From Chloroflexota bacterium (GTDB taxonomy: Bacteria > Chloroflexota > UBA5177 > JANWHV01), in assembly GCA_025924845.1 (NCBI GenBank), contig JAICHN010000110.1:1-12284 (forward strand): a DNA stretch of 12,284 nt, given 5' to 3'. This document shows positions 5,609-12,284 of the stretch, piece by piece. Position 1 is the stretch's first letter; every line of letters starts with the position of its first letter. The position numbers were made by a program, and so were the translations under genes. The notes under the pieces are model-generated. The model was not told the origin of the DNA, searched no databases, and saw only the letters and a list, made by a program, of their open reading frames with translations.

Positions 5609-7615
5609 TCAAGCAACACTTGCCTGGGCGATCAGCCCAGGCAGTGCCTTCACCCACGCGGCCAGGTCCTGGGCCGGGATGGGACGGCTCAGATAGTAGC
5701 CCTGGGCGAGGTCGCAGGCCATGCCGGCGAGCAGCCTGTAGGTGGCCTCGTCCTCTACCCCCTCGGCCACCACGACCAGACCAAGATTGTGGCCCAGGTC
5801 GATGATCGAGCGGGCGATCGTAGCGCTCTCCTGGCCGTCGCCCAGGCCGAGCACGAAGGACTTGTCGATCTTCACCTCGTTCACTGGAAGGCGGTTAAGG
5901 TACGCCAGCGATGAATAGCCGGTGCCGAAGTCGTCGATAGAGAGCCCCACACCCATCTGATGGAGGCGACGGAGGAGGCCGAGCGCGCGGGCTGGGTCCG
6001 CCATGACGGCGCTTTCGGTGATCTCCAGCTCCAGGCTCTCCGGTTTCACCCCGTGATCGGCCAGCAGTCCAACGATCATTTCTACCAGATGAGGATCCTG
6101 AAGCAGGCGGGCCGAGAGATTGACCGCGATGCGAATGTCCAGCCCCTCGTCGTGCCAGGCGCGGCATTGGCGGAGCGCCGTGTCCAGCACCCAGCGGCTG
6201 AGCGGCAGAATCAGGCCGGTGCTTTCGGCCAGGGGAATGAACTGATCGGGCGGCAGGAAACCGCGCAGAGGATGCGGCCAACGCACCAGCGCCTCCACGC
6301 TGTCCAGCCGGCCGGTCTTGAAGTTGACTTTCGGTTGGTAATGCACGCACAGGCCGTCGTGCCCGATTGCCTGGCGCAACTCACCGGTGAGGCCAAGCCG
6401 ATCGGGGCTGTACTGATCCTGCTCGGGCGAATAGACGGCAAAGCCGGCGGCGGCGCGCTTGGCGGTATACATCGCCACGTCGGCCCGGCGCAGCAGCGTG
6501 ATCGCATCCTCCCCCTGCTCCGGCGCCAGAATGATCCCGATGCTTGCCGCCACGCCGACCGTGTAACCATCGAGGGTGAAAGGCTGTTCCAACGCGCGCA
6601 GGATCGTCTCGGCAACGGTGATCGCGCCCTCACGGCCGGCCGAAGGGAGGAGCATGGCGAATTCGTCACCGCCCAGGCGCGCTACCGTATCGACAGCGCG
6701 GAGCCTGGCGCAGAGGCGGCCCCCTACTTGTTTGAGCAATTGATCGCCGTGATGATGACCGAAGGTATCGTTGATTTCCTTGAACCGATCAAGATCCATC
6801 AACAGCAGGGCGAGCGGAGCGCGATCCCGCTTGGCGACACGCAAAGCCTGCTCGATGCGGTCGTGCAGCAGGTCGCGGTTGGGCAAGTCGGTCAAGGCGT
6901 CATGGAGGGCCTGGTGAGCCAGACGCTCACGCTGGCGGAGCAGGCGGCTCGAGGCATTTCTCACCACCAGGAACAAGGACAGATAGAGGACAATGAAGCC
7001 GATCGCCACGTTCCGCCAAACGGCGGAGCGAAGCATCGCTTCCTGGCTGTCGAGCATGGTCAGATCATGATAAAGTTCGTAGACGCCGACGATCCGCCGC
7101 GCCGCGCCTTTGCCCTCGGCAATGGGAACATACACTTCGAGGAGATCGTGAAACTTGCCGCGCTCGGTGGCGTTCTCCGGCGCTTGCAGATCGGATATGT
7201 CGGCGGCGGAGGCCACCTTCCCGTCCAGGATATTCTCCAGGTCGTCGTCCATCGGAAACCGGCGTCCGATCAGCGAGGTGTCGTCGGAGTAGAGAACGGT
7301 GCCGGATGGACTCCAGATTTTGACCCGTACGAAAAGCCCGAAATGCATGTTCTGCGTGGTGGCTGCCGCCAATCGGCGCAGGGTATCGCCACTCAGGCCG
7401 GCCGAAGGATTCTGGGGGAGGAGATGCTCCTGTAAGAGTGCCTCGGCCTGGCCGGTGGCCAGGGAGGTCTCCTGCTTGAGAGCGATGCTCTCCATGACGC
7501 CTTGCAGGCTCCAGGCGAGGAGCGCCGCAATCAGGGTCAAGATACAGGCGCTCAGAATGGCAAAGGTGCGCAACAGGGTCATGCGCCCGATAAGTGGCGC
7601 GACGAGCGACCGCAT
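5609..7615 (-). CDS. Membrane GGDEF-EAL protein (c-di-GMP synthesis and breakdown)
   Basis: A 668-residue inner-membrane signalling protein. Membrane segments lie at about 14-36 and 201-218 and enclose an extracytoplasmic sensor region (about 40-195), whose WSPSGTVLYSDD and LIGRRF stretches suggest a Cache-like fold. The GGDEF domain (about 235-395) has an intact GGDEF at 315-319 and an RxxD inhibitory site, RAVD at 306-309, five residues before it. The EAL domain (about 415-660) keeps EAL (441-443), NLSAR, LEITE, DDFGTGYSS (561-569), VKIDKS, VVAEGVE and AQGYYLSRP, that is, all the usual metal- and substrate-binding residues. Both diguanylate cyclase and phosphodiesterase activities are therefore possible; the net direction cannot be read from sequence. 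The ATG at 7615 has GGGAG 8 nt upstream. It follows the UspA gene on the same strand after 82 nt and may be the last gene of the mntR-mntH-usp transcript. No terminator is visible at its end. Confidence 0.93.
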   Translation of the reverse strand: MRSLVAPLIGRMTLLRTFAILSACILTLIAALLAWSLQGVMESIALKQETSLATGQAEALLQEHLLPQNPSAGLSGDTLRRLAAATTQNMHFGLFVRVKIWSPSGTVLYSDDTSLIGRRFPMDDDLENILDGKVASAADISDLQAPENATERGKFHDLLEVYVPIAEGKGAARRIVGVYELYHDLTMLDSQEAMLRSAVWRNVAIGFIVLYLSLFLVVRNASSRLLRQRERLAHQALHDALTDLPNRDLLHDRIEQALRVAKRDRAPLALLLMDLDRFKEINDTFGHHHGDQLLKQVGGRLCARLRAVDTVARLGGDEFAMLLPSAGREGAITVAETILRALEQPFTLDGYTVGVAASIGIILAPEQGEDAITLLRRADVAMYTAKRAAAGFAVYSPEQDQYSPDRLGLTGELRQAIGHDGLCVHYQPKVNFKTGRLDSVEALVRWPHPLRGFLPPDQFIPLAESTGLILPLSRWVLDTALRQCRAWHDEGLDIRIAVNLSARLLQDPHLVEMIVGLLADHGVKPESLELEITESAVMADPARALGLLRRLHQMGVGLSIDDFGTGYSSLAYLNRLPVNEVKIDKSFVLGLGDGQESATIARSIIDLGHNLGLVVVAEGVEDEATYRLLAGMACDLAQGYYLSRPIPAQDLAAWVKALPGLIAQASVA

Positions 7616-7697
7616 GACGCTTGCTCCCAGCCTAGTGAACTACCGAAAACGACACTCCCTTACTATCTATCGGCAACCAGCGGCAATTCATCAGCCA

Positions 7698-8603
7698 TCA
7701 TGCATCGACGCTCCGCAGCAGCAGCACCGGCGCGCCGGTCTGGCTCAATACACGCGCCGTAACGCTCCCGGCCCAGATCGCCTGCAAACCGCTTTTGCCG
7801 TGGGTAGCGATCACTACCAGTCCTACGTCTGGCTCACAGGTCTCCTGGACCAGAGCCGCCGAAACGTCGCCTCTGCGGATTTCCGTAGTGACCCGCAAGC
7901 CGGATCCCCGTCTCTCCTCGGCAATCCTCTCCAGGTACGCGGCGGCGTCACGCTCTTCCAGGCTCAGCACCGCCTCCGTGGCTCGCGGCATCCAGGGCGC
8001 GGTGGGCGCCTGGTCGCCGCGTACCGTGCCGATCGTAGGCACCACCATCACGAGATGCAGGGCGGCGCCGAATAGGTGCGCCAGGTCGCTCGCGATGCCA
8101 AGCGCCCCCTCGGCGCCCCGCGTGCCGTCCAGGGGAACCAAGATCAGCCGCGGCGGGAAAACGGGCTTGGGATGCGGGCGCTCGACGCGCGCCAGCAGGA
8201 CGGGGCCGGCGCCGCGCCGCAACACCTGCTGCGCGATAGTGCCGAAGATCAGGCCGCGCACCCGACCGTGGCCATGTGTGCAGAGCACGATAAGATCGGT
8301 GCTCTCCTCGTTGGCATGGTCGACGATACTGCGGGCCACATCTCCCTCCGGCGCCTCGTGCGCGTGGGTCTCGATGCTTAACCCGTGCATGGTTGGCCGG
8401 GCGGCAAGATCGCGTAGGTAGACGCGCGCCTCCTCAAGCGTGGTCAAGTGCCGCTCGCCATGCACGGTGGCGGGTGCGGAGCGCTCCAGAATATGCAGCA
8501 GCACCACCGCGGCGCCGGCGGCGCCGGCCAGACTCTCGACCAGGGGCAGCACCGCTTCCGCTAGCGCGGAGCCGTCCAGAGGGACCAGCAATCTCCTGTA
8601 CAT
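7698..8603 (-). CDS. Tandem universal stress protein (two UspA domains)
   Basis: A 301-residue cytoplasmic protein with two UspA folds. Domain 1 starts RRLLVPLDGSALAEAVL and domain 2 starts PRLILVPLDGTRGAEGAL. Each ends in the ATP-loop pattern (G)xxG-x9-G(S/T): THG-x9-GT in domain 1 and THG-x9-GS in domain 2. The first Gly is replaced by Cys and Ala respectively, so ATP binding is likely in both but not certain. UspA proteins support survival under stress and starvation; specific partners are usually unknown. The ATG at 8603 is chosen because GGAGG lies 8 nt upstream and MYRRLLVPLD is the normal family start; the frame stays open to 8729 but those extra 42 residues overlap the mntH end and have no family counterpart. 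It starts 23 nt after the mntH stop, so co-transcription is very likely. The pairing suggests a stress response linked to Mn/Fe uptake (inference). Confidence 0.92.
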   Translation of the reverse strand: MYRRLLVPLDGSALAEAVLPLVESLAGAAGAAVVLLHILERSAPATVHGERHLTTLEEARVYLRDLAARPTMHGLSIETHAHEAPEGDVARSIVDHANEESTDLIVLCTHGHGRVRGLIFGTIAQQVLRRGAGPVLLARVERPHPKPVFPPRLILVPLDGTRGAEGALGIASDLAHLFGAALHLVMVVPTIGTVRGDQAPTAPWMPRATEAVLSLEERDAAAYLERIAEERRGSGLRVTTEIRRGDVSAALVQETCEPDVGLVVIATHGKSGLQAIWAGSVTARVLSQTGAPVLLLRSVDA

Positions 8604-8626
8604 GTGCCAACCCTCCGCGCGGTGGG

Positions 8627-9979
8627 CTATTTGCTCAGGCCGGGAATAGCAGGCACCAACCCTGGGCTGAGCTCGTGGGCCGAGTGGATCACCAGCAAAA
8701 GATTCAAGGCGACAATGACCGCCGCGCAAAAGCCCGCCACCCAGGTAGTGAACAGGCGGTTGACCAGTGCCCCCATAATATCGCGCCTGCTGGTAAAGTA
8801 CAGCAGGGCAAGGATCGGAAGGGGAAGGACCAGGCTGAGCACTACCTGGCTGTAGAAGAGACTCTGGGTTGGGTTAACTCCGGCGAAGACGATGACGATG
8901 GTAGGTATCATGGTGACCAGGCGCCGCAGCCACAGCGGAATGGAAAAGCCGACGAATCCCTGCATGATCACCTGGCCCGCCATCGTTCCCACCACCGAGC
9001 TGGAGAGGCCGGAGGCCAGGAGGGAGACGGCAAATATCGTGCCCGCCGCCTGGCCGAGCAGGGGGGTGAGCGTGTGATAGGCGCTCGGAATGTCGGCGAT
9101 GGCGTGCAGGCCATGGGCGTTGAAGGTGGAGGCCGCCATATACAGCATGGCCATATTGATCAGTCCCGCCAGACCCAGGGCCACCACCACTTCGGGAACG
9201 GTGAGCCGGAAGATGCGCCGCGCCTCCGCCGCGCTCCGCGGCACCACGCGCCGCTGAGTGAGCGCGGAATGTAGGTAGATCACGTGCGGCATCACCGTGG
9301 CGCCGATAATGCCCACGATGCTGAGTACACTGCCGTTCCCCACGTAGGGCACCACGCTGTGGTAGGCGACATTGCCCCAATCGGGCCGCGCCATGATCGT
9401 CTCGATCAGATAGCCGGCGGCGATCACGCCGACCAGACCGGTGATCAGCAGCTCCATGCGGCGCACCCCATAGCGCTGTAAGCCGAGCATGGCGTAGGTG
9501 GCCAGCCCGGTCAGCACCACCGCGATGCGCAGATCCAGATGGAACAGCAGGTTCAGGCCGAGCGCGGCGCCCAGGAACTCGGCCAGATCGGTGGCCATTG
9601 CCCCGATCTCCGAGACGACCCACATAGGGTAGGACAGGCGGCGCCGAAAGTGGATGCCGCACAACTCAGCCAGGTTGCGTCCACTGGCGATACCCAGCTT
9701 GGCGGAGAGTGTCTGCATCAACATGGCCGTCAGATTGGCCAGCACGATGGCCCAGAGTAGACGGTAGCCGTATTCGCTGCCGCCCTGGATATTGGTGGCG
9801 AAGTTTCCCGGATCGACGTAGGCCACGCTGGCCACGAAGGCAGGCCCGGCGAAGGGAAGCACGGCGAACAGACCGCGCCGCCGCCCATCGAGCACGGCGT
9901 GGGCAGCCGTCGTCATGCCGCTGTCTACCGATTCCCGGATCACGGGCAAGCCGGGCGGTGGTTGAGCCGGCAGCTTCAA
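8627..9979 (-). CDS. mntH: Nramp-family manganese/iron transporter
   Basis: A 450-residue membrane protein of the Nramp (MntH) family, proton-coupled importers of Mn(II), Fe(II) and similar divalent metals. The metal-site motif DPGN of helix 1 is at 56-59 and the helix-6 motif MPH at 230-232. The TM3 stretch SEIGAMATDLAEFLGAAL and about eleven hydrophobic segments in all fit the family in order and length. The start is a TTG at 9979 that overlaps the mntR stop (TTGA). It is supported by GGAGG 10 nt upstream, inside mntR, while the first internal ATG at 9916 has no ribosome site. The overlap implies translational coupling with the repressor. Mn rather than Fe as main substrate is inferred from the adjacent MntR-like repressor. 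Confidence 0.94.
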   Translation of the reverse strand: MKLPAQPPPGLPVIRESVDSGMTTAAHAVLDGRRRGLFAVLPFAGPAFVASVAYVDPGNFATNIQGGSEYGYRLLWAIVLANLTAMLMQTLSAKLGIASGRNLAELCGIHFRRRLSYPMWVVSEIGAMATDLAEFLGAALGLNLLFHLDLRIAVVLTGLATYAMLGLQRYGVRRMELLITGLVGVIAAGYLIETIMARPDWGNVAYHSVVPYVGNGSVLSIVGIIGATVMPHVIYLHSALTQRRVVPRSAAEARRIFRLTVPEVVVALGLAGLINMAMLYMAASTFNAHGLHAIADIPSAYHTLTPLLGQAAGTIFAVSLLASGLSSSVVGTMAGQVIMQGFVGFSIPLWLRRLVTMIPTIVIVFAGVNPTQSLFYSQVVLSLVLPLPILALLYFTSRRDIMGALVNRLFTTWVAGFCAAVIVALNLLLVIHSAHELSPGLVPAIPGLSK

Positions 9980-10680
9980 CGGCGTGAGTCCTCCGCTAAC
10001 GCCGCGCCGGTAGGCCGTACCAGCACGCAGCCGGCGATCTCGCCCCCGATCACGTGGGTGATGCCGGGGCTGGGGCCCACCCGAATGGTGCTGACGCCCC
10101 CGAAGGGCGCTACCCCCTCCAGGCGCACCGATGCTCCCGGTACCAGACCCAGCAGGCCAAGGTACTGGAGGAGGCCCGGCTGCTGGTCGCGCAAGCGGAC
10201 CACCGTCCCGGCCTCACCGGGCGCCAGGTCGGCGAGGAGACGGAACTCCTGGGCCGGTACGGTCAAATCCCGGCTGGGAATAGGATCACCGTGCGGATCG
10301 CGATCGGGCTGGCCCAGGCGATCGGCCAGCCGCTCCTCCAGGTCCTCACTGATATAGTGTTCCAGGCGATCGGCCTCGGCATGGACTGTCTCCCAGGACA
10401 TCCCGAGGAATTCGGTCAGATAGAGTTCCAGGAGGCGATGGTGGCGAACCACCTCGAGGGCCATCGCCTCCCCGGCTGGAGTGAGGCCGATATTCTTGTA
10501 CGGCGTGTGGCGCAGCAAGCCCAATCCGGCCAGGCGCTTCACCATATTGGTCACGCTGGGCGCCGTTACCTCCAGAGCGCCGCTCAGGGCAAGGACGGTC
10601 ACCGCCTCGCCGCGCTCGCGGAGCAGGTAGGCGGTCTTTAAGTAATCTTCCATAGCGGGAGTGAGGTCAGCACGATTCAC
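9976..10680 (-). CDS. mntR: DtxR/MntR-family metal-dependent repressor
   Basis: A 234-residue repressor with an N-terminal winged helix (about 6-70), a dimerisation and metal-binding domain (about 71-145), and a C-terminal SH3/FeoA-like domain (about 148-225), the full DtxR/IdeR-like length. Metal ligands point to manganese rather than iron: the first-helix position held by Met10 in DtxR is Asp12 here (MEDYLK), as in MntR, and the DtxR Cys102 position is Asp104. His81, Glu85, Glu107 and His108 are retained, while the second MntR helix-1 ligand (Glu11) is Lys15. The GTG at 10680 has GGAGG 8 nt upstream. In the Mn-bound state such proteins repress uptake genes, here most likely mntH itself; a palindrome of the right type lies at its promoter. 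The stop overlaps the mntH start. Confidence 0.92.
   Translation of the reverse strand: MNRADLTPAMEDYLKTAYLLRERGEAVTVLALSGALEVTAPSVTNMVKRLAGLGLLRHTPYKNIGLTPAGEAMALEVVRHHRLLELYLTEFLGMSWETVHAEADRLEHYISEDLEERLADRLGQPDRDPHGDPIPSRDLTVPAQEFRLLADLAPGEAGTVVRLRDQQPGLLQYLGLLGLVPGASVRLEGVAPFGGVSTIRVGPSPGITHVIGGEIAGCVLVRPTGAALAEDSRR
9990..9994 (-). promoter_or_regulatory. Ribosome binding site inside mntR that sets the mntH TTG start
   Basis: The reverse strand reads GGAGG, 10 nt before the TTG at 9979. It decides for the TTG over the internal ATG at 9916 and implies that mntH translation is coupled to mntR. Confidence 0.55.
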
Positions 10681-10725
10681 CCGCCGAACCTCCTTCGCCC
10701 AAATCTCATCGGAAGCGAATCTTTC

Positions 10726-10745
10726 AACTTAGCCATGACTAATTT
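10726..10745 (-). promoter_or_regulatory. Candidate MntR operator
   Basis: The plus strand holds TTAGCCATGACTAA (10729-10742), an inverted repeat with TTAG/CTAA arms around CATG and one mismatched pair. With AA/TT two bases further out it forms a 20-bp imperfect palindrome. The size and TTAG...CTAA arms fit operators of the DtxR/IdeR/MntR family. It starts three bases downstream of the -10 and covers the expected transcription start, the right place for repression. Specific binding by the neighbouring MntR is inferred. Confidence 0.55.
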
Positions 10746-10747
10746 AA

Positions 10748-10776
10748 AGTATAGGTGTTTGGTGGGATGGAGGCAA
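10748..10776 (-). promoter_or_regulatory. Promoter of the mntR-mntH run
   Basis: The reverse strand reads TTGCCT (4 of 6 to TTGACA, bases 10776-10771), a 17-nt spacer, then TATACT (5 of 6 to TATAAT, 10753-10748). Transcription would start near 10741 with a leader of about 60 nt containing GGAGG before the GTG. The leader is too short for a Mn riboswitch of the yybP-ykoY type. Confidence 0.58.
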
Positions 10777-10821
10777 GAGGAACAGTGGAGGCTCGGCAGC
10801 TGACGACCCACGCGATGACCG

Positions 10822-10838
10822 AGGTGTGGGACACACCT
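10822..10838. repeat. Small perfect hairpin AGGTGTG-GGA-CACACCT
   Basis: A 7-bp perfect inverted repeat with a 3-nt loop, followed by TTTG on the plus strand. It lies between the divergent mntR and padR genes, too far from either promoter to assign. It may be a weak terminator, a binding site or chance. Confidence 0.4.
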
Positions 10839-10858
10839 TTGTGGCCGAGGTCGCGTGG

Positions 10859-10968
10859 TAGGGGCGCGGGTCTCCAGGCCCGCTTGGTTCAGCGACGGAT
10901 CGTCCTTGGGGAGCGTGCCGGCGGCCGGACGGCCAGGGCTACGGCGGGCCTGGAGACCCGCGCTCCTA
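10859..10968. repeat. 25-bp inverted repeat, MITE/REP-like element
   Basis: Bases 10859-10883 and 10944-10968 are reverse complements over 25 nt with one mismatch, separated by a 60-nt GC-rich spacer. Each arm contains GCGGGTCT-CC-AGGCCCGC, itself a short hairpin. The pattern resembles dispersed GC-rich palindromic repeats of Chloroflexota and other GC-rich genomes. No transposase or coding sequence is inside, and no clear target duplication flanks it. Whether other copies exist cannot be told from one window. Around it, the gene-free stretch 10761-11101 holds a small hairpin and a weak padR promoter and otherwise nothing I recognise. Confidence 0.7.
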
Positions 10969-11009
10969 AGAACAAGCACACTGGTCGGCGTTATGGTCTG
11001 GGCCGAGCA

Positions 11010-11039
11010 TTGACGTGGCGTTCAAGCCGCGTGTACCTT
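11010..11039 (+). promoter_or_regulatory. Possible promoter of the PadR-family gene
   Basis: TTGACG at 11010-11015 (5 of 6 to TTGACA), an 18-nt spacer, and TACCTT at 11034-11039 (3 of 6) lie about 63 nt before the ATG at 11102. The -10 is poor. The leader could form a bulged hairpin (11057-11083). Confidence 0.3.
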
Positions 11040-11101
11040 CAGGCCGTGAAAAAAGCGCGGGATAAGCCCGTGTATCCTCCCGCCTTCAGTGAGTGCCTTG
11101 C

Positions 11102-11668
11102 ATGCGCCGCCCCGTAGACGCCGCTCCTCCGGCCCGCCACGCCTTGCTGGGTCTTCTGCTCGAAGGGCCATGCCATGGGTACGATCTGATCCGCGCCTTC
11201 GCCCCTGCTACGCCATTGGGCAGCACCATCCACCTTGGGGCCAGCCACGTGTACTCCCTCCTGGCCCGCCTAGAACGCGACGGCCTGGTCGTGGGCGAGG
11301 AGCAACAGCAGGAGATGCACCCGCCCCGGCGCATCTTCCGCATCACCGAGGCCGGGCAGGACGCGGTCCAGCGGTGGCTTGACGCGCCGGTGACCCGCCC
11401 CCGCGAGGTATTGCTGGACTTCCCGCTCAAGCTCTATCTCGCCCAGCGGCTCGATCCGGCGCGGGCCGCCGTGCTCGTGGCCAGGCAGCGTGCCCTGTTC
11501 GCCACGTTGCTGAGCGAGATGGAGGCGGAGGAACCGTCAATCACATCGGATGCGGACGGCGTCTTTCTGAGCCTGCTGCATGAGAGTCGCGTCATCCGTA
11601 CCCGCGCCACCCTGGAGTGGCTGGACCGTTGCGCGGTGCGGATAGGCGAACCGGAGGGACGGGACTAA
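11102..11668 (+). CDS. PadR-family transcriptional regulator
   Basis: A 188-residue soluble DNA-binding protein. Residues about 9-85 form the PadR winged helix: RHALLGLLLEGPCHGYDLI, HLGASHVYSLLARLERDGLV, and the beta wing with RRIFRITEAGQDAV. The C-terminal helices (about 95-180) match the PadR dimerisation region in length (family members with this tail are about 170-200 residues). PadR proteins usually repress a neighbouring gene in response to a small molecule or stress; neither the ligand nor the target is evident. The ATG at 11102 is preferred to an in-frame GTG at 11093, though neither has a good ribosome site. The next gene on the strand, Uma2-like, starts 140 nt later and seems to have its own promoter, so an operon is doubtful. 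Confidence 0.9.
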   Translation: MRRPVDAAPPARHALLGLLLEGPCHGYDLIRAFAPATPLGSTIHLGASHVYSLLARLERDGLVVGEEQQQEMHPPRRIFRITEAGQDAVQRWLDAPVTRPREVLLDFPLKLYLAQRLDPARAAVLVARQRALFATLLSEMEAEEPSITSDADGVFLSLLHESRVIRTRATLEWLDRCAVRIGEPEGRD

Positions 11669-11760
11669 GCCCTTCGACCCCGGCCCAGCCGCGCCTTTCA
11701 GCGCCGGTTGATGGATCCTCGGCTCAGTGCGGACGATGGAGCGAACCGCCCCGGAACTCG

Positions 11761-11769
11761 TGCTACACT
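11761..11769 (+). promoter_or_regulatory. Possible extended -10 element for the Uma2-family gene
   Basis: TGCTACACT is a TGn extension followed by TACACT (4 of 6 to TATAAT), about 40 nt upstream of the ATG at 11809. No clear -35 is seen. Weak motif call. Confidence 0.28.
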
Positions 11770-11808
11770 GGAGGCAGCGACGAGGAAAACGGACGTGGGA
11801 GCAACGTC

Positions 11809-12284
11809 ATGGCCATGGAGATTCCGACCCCTCACCCCCAATCGTGGGCTGTAGCCACCTATCTGCCCAATGAAAGGGAGACCCAGATCTTGGGGGGCAC
11901 CGACGTACACGCCGAGGCTACCTACAGCCTCGGCCAAACCCTCCGCGTCTATAGTCGGCAGGAGGGCAAGCACTGGTTGGTGCGCGCCGAAACCGAGTTG
12001 CGCTATCCGCGAGCGGACGGGACGACCGGCGTGTTTTATCCCGACGTGCTGGTCGCCCCGGACGTGTGGATCGATCCCGAGGCGGCCTATGACGTACGCG
12101 CCGTGGGCAAGCCGCCCGCCCTCGTGGTGGAGGTTCTCTCCAAGAAGACGGCGCGCAAGGATGTGGGCCCCAAGTTGCTCGCCTACGCGGAACTGGGCGT
12201 AGCGGAGTATGTGACCTTCGACCCCCGCTCTCGGCGACAGCGCGAGTTGCGCGGTTATCGGTTGGTGGGCTGGCGCTACCTGCC
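11809..12284 (+). CDS. Uma2-family PD-(D/E)XK-like protein, N-terminal part (cut by window edge)
   Basis: The first 158 residues of a protein that runs off the right edge. The core matches Uma2 (DUF820, PF05685): YPDVLVAPD at 77-85, PPALVVEVLSKKT at 102-114, then KLLAYAELGVAEYVTFDP at 122-139. The Asp79, Glu108 and Lys122 positions fit the PD-(D/E)XK nuclease-like fold. Family members are often about 190-230 residues, so some 40-70 residues are missing. They are very abundant in Cyanobacteria, Deinococcus and Chloroflexota; a nuclease role is predicted from fold but mostly untested. The ATG at 11809 is chosen because GGGAG lies 7 nt upstream; a second ATG follows two codons later. There is no partner gene beside it in the window and no sign of a toxin-antitoxin pair. 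Confidence 0.88.
   Translation, partial: MAMEIPTPHPQSWAVATYLPNERETQILGGTDVHAEATYSLGQTLRVYSRQEGKHWLVRAETELRYPRADGTTGVFYPDVLVAPDVWIDPEAAYDVRAVGKPPALVVEVLSKKTARKDVGPKLLAYAELGVAEYVTFDPRSRRQRELRGYRLVGWRYL

Noticed and set aside
5960..7435. Long plus-strand open frame of about 490 codons
   Set aside because: It lies opposite the GGDEF-EAL gene, whose catalytic motifs are complete, and its own translation has no recognisable domain. GC-rich codon bias opens such antisense frames.
8604..8729. 42-residue N-terminal extension of the UspA protein
   Set aside because: It overlaps the mntH end, has no family counterpart, and the ATG at 8603 has a good ribosome site.
8393..9274. Plus-strand open frame of about 290 codons
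   Set aside because: Antisense to the UspA and mntH genes; the His/Gln/Arg-rich translation is typical of a shadow frame.
10681..10747. Mn riboswitch (yybP-ykoY) before mntR
   Set aside because: The predicted leader of about 60 nt is too short and lacks the conserved paired elements; a protein operator explains the site better.
10677..10979. Minus-strand open frame of 100 codons in the mntR upstream region
   Set aside because: It runs through the inverted repeat, the promoter and the operator of mntR, and has no domain or ribosome site.
11102..12284. Toxin-antitoxin or defence unit formed by the PadR and Uma2-like genes
   Set aside because: The 140-nt gap, separate promoter-like motif and absence of any known pairing of these families give no support.

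Overview
This GC-rich bacterial window carries ten protein genes, two of them cut by the window edges. I see no rRNA, tRNA or CRISPR array. Gene families and the dispersed-repeat style suggest a Chloroflexota-like organism, but this is an inference from style and gene content (Uma2, tandem UspA, YbjQ multidomain proteins, GC-rich inverted repeats), not a marker-gene identification.

Left part (1-4440), minus strand. Reading leftward from about 4300, pyrB (aspartate carbamoyltransferase) is followed by a large VWA protein with two C-terminal YbjQ-like (putative heavy-metal-binding) domains, then by a smaller protein made of two more YbjQ-like domains. Spacing is tight and the set ends in a perfect 49-nt palindrome that looks like a terminator. 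Beyond it, a separate minus-strand gene encodes the start of a RidA-family protein. The VWA/YbjQ pair is the least understood part of the window.

Middle (4441-10760). A plus-strand Gfo/Idh/MocA-type oxidoreductase is divergent from pyrB. It meets, tail to tail with a 1-nt gap between stop codons, a minus-strand four-gene run. In transcription order this run is mntR (DtxR/MntR metal repressor), mntH (Nramp Mn/Fe transporter, start codon overlapping the mntR stop), a tandem UspA protein and a membrane GGDEF-EAL protein. Upstream of mntR lies a good promoter with an imperfect palindrome of DtxR-family type at the expected transcription start, consistent with metal-dependent autorepression of the run.

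Right part (10761-12284). A roughly 340-bp gene-free stretch holds a 25-bp inverted repeat with one mismatch (MITE/REP-like) and smaller hairpins. It is followed by a plus-strand PadR-family regulator and a plus-strand Uma2-family PD-(D/E)XK-like protein that runs off the window.
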